A stretch of DNA of 64,000 nucleotides, taken from Linnemannia schmuckeri. Its lineage: Eukaryota > Mortierellomycota > Mortierellomycetes > Mortierellales > Mortierellaceae. The stretch's first letter is position 1; each line of letters begins with the position of its first letter. The stretch is from contig JANATG010000001.1 in assembly GCA_029449235.1 (NCBI GenBank), positions 4,402,001-4,466,000 of the forward strand, in the 5' to 3' direction. A program made the translations under genes and the position numbers. Positions 58,100 to 64,000 of the stretch are shown here, piece by piece. The notes below the pieces were generated by a model. It made no database searches and was not told where the DNA came from. It worked only from the letters and a program-made list of their open reading frames with translations.

Positions 58100-59570
58100 A
58101 TGATTCAAAGAGAAAAACCCAACACTCAACCCACTGAGACAAGCCCAGCCTATACTCCCACAGATACACCACCATCATTAATAGCCGTCTCCACAAGCGA
58201 CGACACAGCTCAGCAAGATTAGCAACAACCCCTCACTTCCTCACCAGCACCACCGCCGCCGCAGCTGCAGCAGCCCCTCCTCCAGAACACACCTCTGCCC
58301 TCCTCCACCATCGTACGACCCCCCCCCCCCCCCCCACCGACCTTGAACAAACTATTCTCACCACCCGCGCCGGCGACCCCTCTTCCGAAGTAATCCTCGG
58401 CGATCTGTACATCGACGGGTTTGATGAATCAGGAGAAATCCAACAAGGTTACGCCAAAGGCATGGAATGATACGTCAAGGCCGCAGAGCAGGGATACGCC
58501 AGCGGGGAACTGCAGATTGGAATCCTTTACCAGAAGAGGTTTGGTGTCGAGTAGGATCAATTCAAAGCGTACAAATGGTATCGCAAAGCGGTGGAGCAAG
58601 GAGATATGCTCGCACAGTACTCCCCAGTAATGTGTTATACATTAGGTAACGGGGTTGAAAAGGACGAGCGGGAGAGTTTGAAGTGGTATTTGAAAGCTGC
58701 AGAGCATGGGGCAGCGCCTTTCCAGTCTATGGTGGCACGATTTATAGGGCGAACAAGATTGAAGGTGCCGGGACTGATTATGTCAATACGATGGGGTGGT
58801 TCTTGAAGGCCACTGAGCAGGACTATGTTCTAATGGGACATGGTGTTGCCAAGGATGCGGCACAGGCGAGCGAGTGGTTCTTGAAGGCGGCAGAGCAAAA
58901 GCATGCAGAGGCACAGTACCATATTGAGCATCTGTATAATGTTGACAAGGGCGTTACTAGAGACGACGAGAAGGGGGTCTATTGGTTACGCAAGACTGCA
59001 GAACAAGGTCAGGCTGCAGCCCAGTGTAACCTCGGAAGCTGCTACTTTCTGGTGTGGACGGCGTTCTTGAGGAGGATCATGCCCAATTCTTGAAGTGGAA
59101 CCTCAAGGCTGCAGAACAAGAGTTGGTCCACGCTCAGTTTGGGGTCAGATTTTTTCTGAGGACCTTGAATAAGGCTTACCTTGAGGCGATGAGATGGTTA
59201 TTGAAGGCGGCCGAGCAGGGTAATCTGGATGCACAGGACCAGATCGGCAAGATGTGTAAGAGCAGAGAGGGTGTTCCTCAGGGTAGGACAGTCGCGAGTG
59301 AGTAGTACCGCGAGGCGGCCGAAGCAGGTCTGGTCGCCAGCCAGTGCCATCTTGACCATCTCTACCATCGTGGTCAAGGCGTCCCACAGGACTACGACCA
59401 AGCCATGTATTGGTACCTCCAGGCCGCAGAACAAGGTCAAGCATGCGCCAAGAACAGCATCGGCGTCCTCTTCTAGCAAGGCAACGGTGTCCCTCAGGAC
59501 TCTTCCACAGCAGTCAAATGGTTCCGCGAAGCGGCCGAGCAAGGAAATAATCAAGGAGAGTTGAACCTAT
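58100..59570 (+). pseudogene. broken Sel1-repeat gene, header-less
   Basis: The ATG at 58100 begins a Pro/Thr-rich N terminus (NTQPTETSPAYTPTDT) with TAG at 58219 and a 17-base C run at 58319. About ten Sel1 repeats can be followed (ILGDLYIDGFDESG..., YVKAAEQGYASGELQIG, YKWYRKAVEQGDMLAQ, LYHRGQGVPQDYDQAMYWY). They are interrupted by TGA for Trp (58468), TAG for Gln (58552), a shift near 58745, a deletion near 58830, another shift near 59055, TAG for Trp (59302) and TAG near 59474. Confidence 0.75.
58319..58335 (+). repeat. C homopolymer (17)
   Basis: Uninterrupted C run within the Pro-rich part of the relic at 58100; in frame it would code for polyproline. Confidence 0.9.
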
Positions 59571-59879
59571 ATATGTATTTAATTCATGAGAGAGAGAGAG
59601 AAAAGGAGATAAAGAGACGGCAAAAGAAACAACAAAGAGGACTCACGCCGCGTCTTCGGTTGGATCGATGGTGGCAATCACGACAACGACTTTTCTTTGC
59701 CACTAGCGCCGCCATTAACTTGTCTTTTTTCCCTCTCTCTCTCTTTCCTTCTTCTTTTCTGTTCTTCTCTTTACTCATCTTCCCATTTCTCTCATCGACT
59801 TTACTCCTCTCATCAGCTTTCACCCTCTCAACTACCTCACAGATCTCTCTATTGCTACTCTCTGTCACCATCACCTGCC

Positions 59880-60415
59880 AGGATCTGCCAGGTTCTCAGG
59901 GAGACAAGGGCGCTCAGGATAATCTCGGAAGCATGTACCTTCACGGTCGAGGCGTTGACCAGGATAATACCACTGGACTAGAATGGATCAGAAAGGCGGC
60001 TGATCAAGGTTGTGCGAACATTCTTTATACCATGAGGGGTTTGCTATAACCAAGGATATGGTGTCGCTCAGGACTATAAAGAAGCAATTGAGTGGTTGTT
60101 GAAAGGTGCTGACCAAGACCACCCCGAGTCTCAGTATGCATAGGAAGGATATATTACTGTGGGGGAGGAGATACGCCTGAGGATATTGGAGTAGCGGAAG
60201 AATGGTTCTTGAAGGCAGTAAAGCAAAGATATGGAGAGACACAGTTGATGTTGGGGAGATTGTATCTTTAGGGGGAGGGTGTGCCACAGGACTTGGAAAA
60301 GGCGTTAGAATGGTATTTGAAGGCTAGTGAGCAGGGTCTTGAGGAGACAGAACAGATTGTAGATCTCGTTATGGAAGCTGTAGCAAAGGTGCAACAACTC
60401 GCAGAAGTGACATAG
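59880..60415 (+). pseudogene. Sel1-repeat relic
   Basis: Preceded by its own TC-rich leader (59720-59880), so probably a separate gene from the relic at 58100. Sel1 pieces: GAQDNLGSMYLHGRGVDQD, then after a shift YGVAQDYKEAIEWLLKGA, then GVPQDLEKALEWYLKASEQG and the cap. Stops at about 60048 and 60138 and more beyond. No start codon is assigned. Confidence 0.7.
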
Positions 60416-61045
60416 ACATTTACATGCAAAATAAACGTCGATTTTCTACTTGCATTCTCTCTCCTTCCTCCTTCCTACTTTTTCATGTTTCTTTCTCTCA
60501 TGAAAGCACAGACAAGAAAACAACATAATCGTTCCCACGCCACCTTTCACTTCTTGCTCTAAATATTTCATTTCCTTCTTCATCCTTCTCTGCTTCTTTA
60601 TCATCCGAACTGAACACCATGCAACAGCAGGAACGACAACATCGAACAAAAGACAAAGAGGATGGGATTTTTTCATTCACACCGTCCTTGGTGCTCCTTC
60701 CTGGCAATACAAAAAATAATCTTGCGCCCTTGGAGCTGTCTTTGGATTGGGAGGACGACTGCACCGGCATGGCTTTTTTACCTCATTTTCTTTGACAGTC
60801 TTTTGCCGATTTCTTATTTCTTCTCTTTTTGCATCAACTCCACTCTCTCCTCCACCCAGACACTAATGTAAGGAATTGCTTTTCTCGCCAACCACTAACA
60901 ATACTCATTCGACAACAAACTCGGCTACGGCACAAGAGCAACCTTCGTCCGAGAACAACAAGTAACTACCTTATGCGCTTGCTGTTGTTAATAGATGTCT
61001 CGTTCAGTAACCAACCCTAACCTAGCTTTTTTTGTTCAATTGATA
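60416..61045. other. intergenic, leader of the next relic
   Basis: No header exon homologous to the other copies was found here. A GTAAGG at 60869 could be an old splice donor. Confidence 0.45.
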
Positions 61046-61898
61046 ACACCCTGCCAATCGACCACCTTACGGCCCTGATCATAAAAGCCAATGAAGGAGA
61101 CGCGCGTTCTCAAGTTGCTATGGGAGATATCTACGAAGGCAAGGGCGTCATGCAGGGCTACAAGGAAGCAATGGAATGGTACACCAAAGCAGCCCAACAA
61201 GGAAACGCGATAGGACAACGCAGAATAGGATACCTTTATGATTGTGGTCTGGACGTACCTCAGGACGACCAAGCAGCAATGAGTTGGTGATTAAAGGTTG
61301 CAGAGCAAGGAGACGCAAGAGCTCAGACTAACGTCGGCACTCTGTTTAGAGACGGACTTGGTGTGCCACAGGATCATGTTTAGTCGTTGAACTGGTACCA
61401 TAAAGCGGCAGGTCAAGGAAGCGAGATTGCGCAGGCTGGTGTTGGGGCGTGCTATTATCACGGACGAGCGAGGGTTGTTCAGGATTACTCGCAGGCGGCA
61501 GTTTGGTTCCAGTAAGCGGCTGAGCAAGGCTATGTTACTGTTAAGTACAACCTTGGGACGATGTATAATTTTGGACAAGGTGTGGCTCCGGATTGCTTGG
61601 AGGCGATGGGGTGGTACTTGAAGGCTGCTGAGCAAGGGCACACAGGAGTCAAGATGTTGAGCAGGACAATACCAAGGCGATGTTCCGATTCCTGAGGACC
61701 CCGGAGCAGAGACATAAAGACAGCGAGTACACTGTTGGGTTGTTGTATCATAATGAGTATGGGGTGCCTCAGGACCATGGCACTGCTATGAGCTGGTACA
61801 AGAAGGCAGCTGATCAGGGGCATGAGATTGCAAAGAAGTATTTTGACCGCTTAGTTCAGTACGATTACGACCTTCAGTCAAAGAGTGGTATTGAATAA
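61046..61898 (+). pseudogene. broken Sel1-repeat gene
   Basis: One frame from about 61046 shows LPIDHLTALIIKANEGDARS and then six Sel1 repeats, with in-frame stops TGA 61288, TAG 61381 and TAA 61513. A shift near 61655 moves the last repeats (SEYTVGLLYHNEYGVPQDHG) into the frame ending at TAA 61898. N terminus without the header, similar to the relic at 57141. A group of decayed header-less copies thus occupies 57-62 kb. Confidence 0.73.
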
Positions 61899-62233
61899 AC
61901 GTTGATAGATAACTGACTTGTGGCAGAAGAAGAGCATTTGATATGGACTTCCAAAAGGTCGCACAACTGAAAGGCAGGAAGTGGGCAATTACGATCAGAG
62001 GAGGAACGTGATCTAAATTAACAAGCCACTGACAACCATGTCCCTTTCACCCTTTCTCGGCGTCTTCTTTTCGTTTGTATGGACGGTCGCTTTCACCATT
62101 GCTCTTTATCAACTCGCTCCACCCACTTCCTTAATATCACCTTCACAACCTTTCGTTTGTTGCATCAACAACGAAATCACCTCCTCTTTTTTCATCCATC
62201 CGCGGCACACATTCATCACCATCGACCGAGCCG

Positions 62234-62938
62234 GTGACACTAGAGAGCTCTTCATCAGACGAACACGTCCAAGTTGTTCGTCGTGTTTACGAGAACGACC
62301 GCTCCACCAACTCTGCTTCGCCAGCCGACATCTTTCACGTCACGTATCACTTGGACCCCACTACTGGCAAAGGCATCATCCTCTGGGACGATATTCTTTC
62401 AGCTTTCAAGGACGTTGTTCATGTCCGGACTGGCACCAAGATTTTACCTTTTTGAAAGGAGCGGACTTTACAACTTAAGTTCTCTTCTAAATATTGTCCT
62501 ATCACTACATTTTGCTTTATGTTTTCCTTGAGCTATCACTCACTTAAAGATTGGCCTTTCTCGTCAACAAGGAACATAGTCTCATGCCGCTCGTATCGCA
62601 GCAGCACCTGGTGTCACTTTGGACGTTGTTATTGCCACTCAATTGGTCCGCACCGAGTCTATGCTGTTGCAGGAGTCTCAAACCCAGACCGCGTTCAAGG
62701 AAGCGTCGCGCGAGTCTCTGCAAAAAACACTGCCAGGTACACTTCAGGAACGCAGGAGCAATGACAGCTCTAACAACACCGCCACAAGCACCGCCCGATG
62801 GAACCCGGCGTATGGACTTGTAGTGGTGGCGATAGAAAACTACACGCATATCGACAAATTTGCTACTGGTCCACCACACTGAGAACGGCAAACGAGATCA
62901 GCATGAAGCAGGGACTGTTGAAAAGATTGTTCAATTGA
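62234..62938 (+). pseudogene. Sel1-family relic that lost its whole repeat array, subgroup 4
   Basis: Exon 1 starts with GTG where the sister copy at 63409 has ATG, then reads VQVVRRVYEND, ILWDDILSAF, and shifts by a base at ILPF (near 62453). The donor is decayed (CTTAAGTT). Exon 2 (about 62589) reads RIAAAPGVTLDVVIATQ after another shift, then a linker with NPAYGLVVVAIENYTHID and stops at 62882. Twenty bases later MKQGLLKRLFN ends at 62938, the same C terminus as the gene at 1459 (GLLKRLFN). The repeats between linker and tail have been deleted cleanly. Confidence 0.78.
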
Positions 62939-63564
62939 GAAATAGCGTAACCCGGCAATAAGCAAAAACACGATGGTGTAGAAGGAACAGGTAAAATGAC
63001 TGTAGACGGGTTACTACAGTGCAATAAAGGTATCTTTTTTGTTTCAAACCTGCGCTGCTGGTGATGAAATGAAGACTGAGACGAAGAAGGTTGTTGATCG
63101 CCCCAAAATGATATCAACTGACTCTTTGTTCCTGACTGATAGATAGAACACTAAATTGAAGGAGAGTGTGCGCAATTTTAGCTCAGGACAAAAAAAAAAC
63201 GAGATTTGGATGGCAAGCCACAGACACCATGTCGCCTTGACCCCTTGGCGTCGTTCTCGTTTTATTTTCCCTTTGCTTTCAGTTTTACTTTTATTTCCAA
63301 CTCCCTCGCTTGTCTTTTCAGTAACAGCACAACGACTGCTACTACATTACAAAGAATCGCGTTCTTCCTCATCTGCCTACCACATTCATCCAACAAAACA
63401 ACAACTCCATGGCCCTAGAAGACCCCTCATCAGACGAACACATTCAGGTAGTCCGTCGAGTCTATGAAAACAGTAGCCTCACCAACGCACCTTCGCCAGT
63501 CGACATATTTCATATCACCTATCACGTGGACCCCGCTACTGGCAAGGGAATTATCCTCTGGGAC

Positions 63565-63582
63565 GACCTCCAGGCCGTCTTC
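63565..63582 (+). repeat. target-site duplication, left copy
   Basis: GACCTCCAGGCCGTCTTC, 18 bp, identical to 63807-63824. Confidence 0.95.
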
Positions 63583-63806
63583 CGGCTAGATCCCTTGGGC
63601 TCGCGTTAAAGCAGCAAGGGTCGTCCGGACTCGTAAGAGGACGGGCTGTGGTCCTCAGGTACCGATGTACTGTTTAGTATGCTTTACTTAGTGAAGTAGA
63701 CTATGTGCTCGTACGAGCTTCACTTAGACAGTTCCACTTTTCAATTGGATAAAATTGATGTGTCGTCACAGACGACCCATCACTACCTTGGTAAAAAAAA
63801 AAAAAA
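63583..63806 (+). mobile_element. SINE-like or truncated LINE retroposon with poly(A) tail
   Basis: A 224-bp insertion ending in 14 As and flanked by an exact 18-bp duplication of exon sequence, the signature of target-primed retrotransposition. The body is rich in hairpins: GAGGAC/GTCCTC at 63637-63656; AGTGAAG/CTTCACT around the palindrome CTCGTACGAG at 63690-63724; TCAATT/AATTGA at 63741-63758; GATGTGTCGTC/GACGACCCATC at 63757-63781. This suggests a structured RNA as source. No clear tRNA-type B box was found, so the parent RNA is unknown. No second copy is in the window. Perfect duplication implies a recent event. Confidence 0.88.
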
Positions 63807-63824
63807 GACCTCCAGGCCGTCTTC
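63807..63824 (+). repeat. target-site duplication, right copy
   Basis: Second copy of the 18-bp duplication, directly after the poly(A) tail. Confidence 0.95.
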
Positions 63825-64000
63825 AAGAATGTTGCCTATGTCGGAGATGGGAAAAGGATTCTCCCCTTTCTTAAAGGATCAGACTTCAAGAAGTAAGAAA
63901 CTGTTATTTTTCTTTGACATTGTATTTTTATCTCTTATGGTCGTGAATGTGAATCGCTATCTGACGCCATGAGTGTCTGCCCTCAATTGATAGCCTTGAC

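Larger units (their letters stand above)
63409..64000 (+). pseudogene. Sel1-family gene with exon 1 split by a retroposon, continues past window
   Basis: The ATG at 63409 begins MALEDPSSDEHIQVVRRVYE, IFHITYHVDPATGKG, IILWDDLQAVF. At 63583 a 224-bp insertion starts, making a stop at 63607. After the insertion the header resumes (FKNVAYVGDGKRILPFLKG, SDFKK) to a good donor GTAAGA at 63893. The acceptor is at 63993, so the 101-nt intron is intact and exon 2 begins CCTTGAC at the window edge. Without the insertion the exon is intact and in frame. The downstream part is not visible, so whether it has Sel1 repeats is unknown. Confidence 0.8.

Noticed and set aside
4297..61515. Reassigned or edited stop codons in the broken Sel1 copies
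   Set aside because: A-to-I editing could rescue TAG at Trp but not TAA or TAG at Gln. The same genes also carry frameshifts, lost starts and lost splice sites, while intact genes use TAA, TAG and TGA as normal stops.
1459..64000. Bacterial origin of the Sel1 genes (contamination or recent transfer)
   Set aside because: Header-bearing copies have a conserved spliceosomal intron, lie among fungal genes and have fungal-type leaders.

Overview
The window is nuclear DNA of a filamentous fungus. Genes are broken by short GT...AG introns (mostly 82-132 nt) and have pyrimidine-rich leaders. Single-copy genes are fungal types: an Nup53/Nup35-like nucleoporin and an SFP1-like zinc-finger regulator. 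Expanded Sel1-repeat proteins plus Crinkler (CRN) proteins point to Mucoromycota, most likely a Mortierella-like lineage; that placement rests on family knowledge, not on a search.

Layout. (1) 1.4-14.7 kb: an array of Sel1-repeat (SLR) genes, all (+) except the last: intact copies at 1459, 5187, 7279 and 9229, broken copies at 3359 and 11176, and a broken divergent copy on (-) at 13269. (2) 15.3-31.2 kb: a single-copy island, all (-): nucleoporin, SFP1-like factor, a 7.5 kb gene-free stretch, a small BRI3/LITAF-like membrane protein and an unrecognised protein. (3) 33.5-35.7 kb: one long intact SLR gene on (-), a close paralogue of the broken copy at 11176. (4) 36-40.3 kb: two Crinkler loci on (-), a decayed CRN-NTPase and an apparently intact CRN with nuclease and kinase domains. 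(5) 41.9-64 kb: a second (+) SLR array with five intact genes (41913, 43863, 46794, 50503, 54976), a run of broken copies, and at the right edge a copy whose first exon is split by a poly(A)-tailed retroposon with an 18-bp target-site duplication.

Twenty-one SLR genes or relics are visible. The canonical form has an unnamed N-terminal header of about 95 residues, always cut by one phase-2 intron at the same codon, then a variable linker, then 4-12 Sel1 repeats. Four subgroups can be seen. The left array and the 33.5 kb gene have a linker with a repeated NPxYGLE...NYTHID motif and share a CCAAT / GCGTCATCAC promoter. The 42-52 kb genes have acidic linkers with SUMO-type motifs and several end in KKRK-type nuclear signals. 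The 53-56 kb pair forms a third group and the two copies at 62-64 kb a fourth. About half of all copies are broken, many by stop codons explicable as C-to-T or G-to-A changes at Gln or Trp codons. The header, the subgroup-specific nuclear/SUMO features and the neighbouring Crinklers are the best candidates for an undescribed system. Its function cannot be read from the sequence; a scaffold or recognition role is inference.
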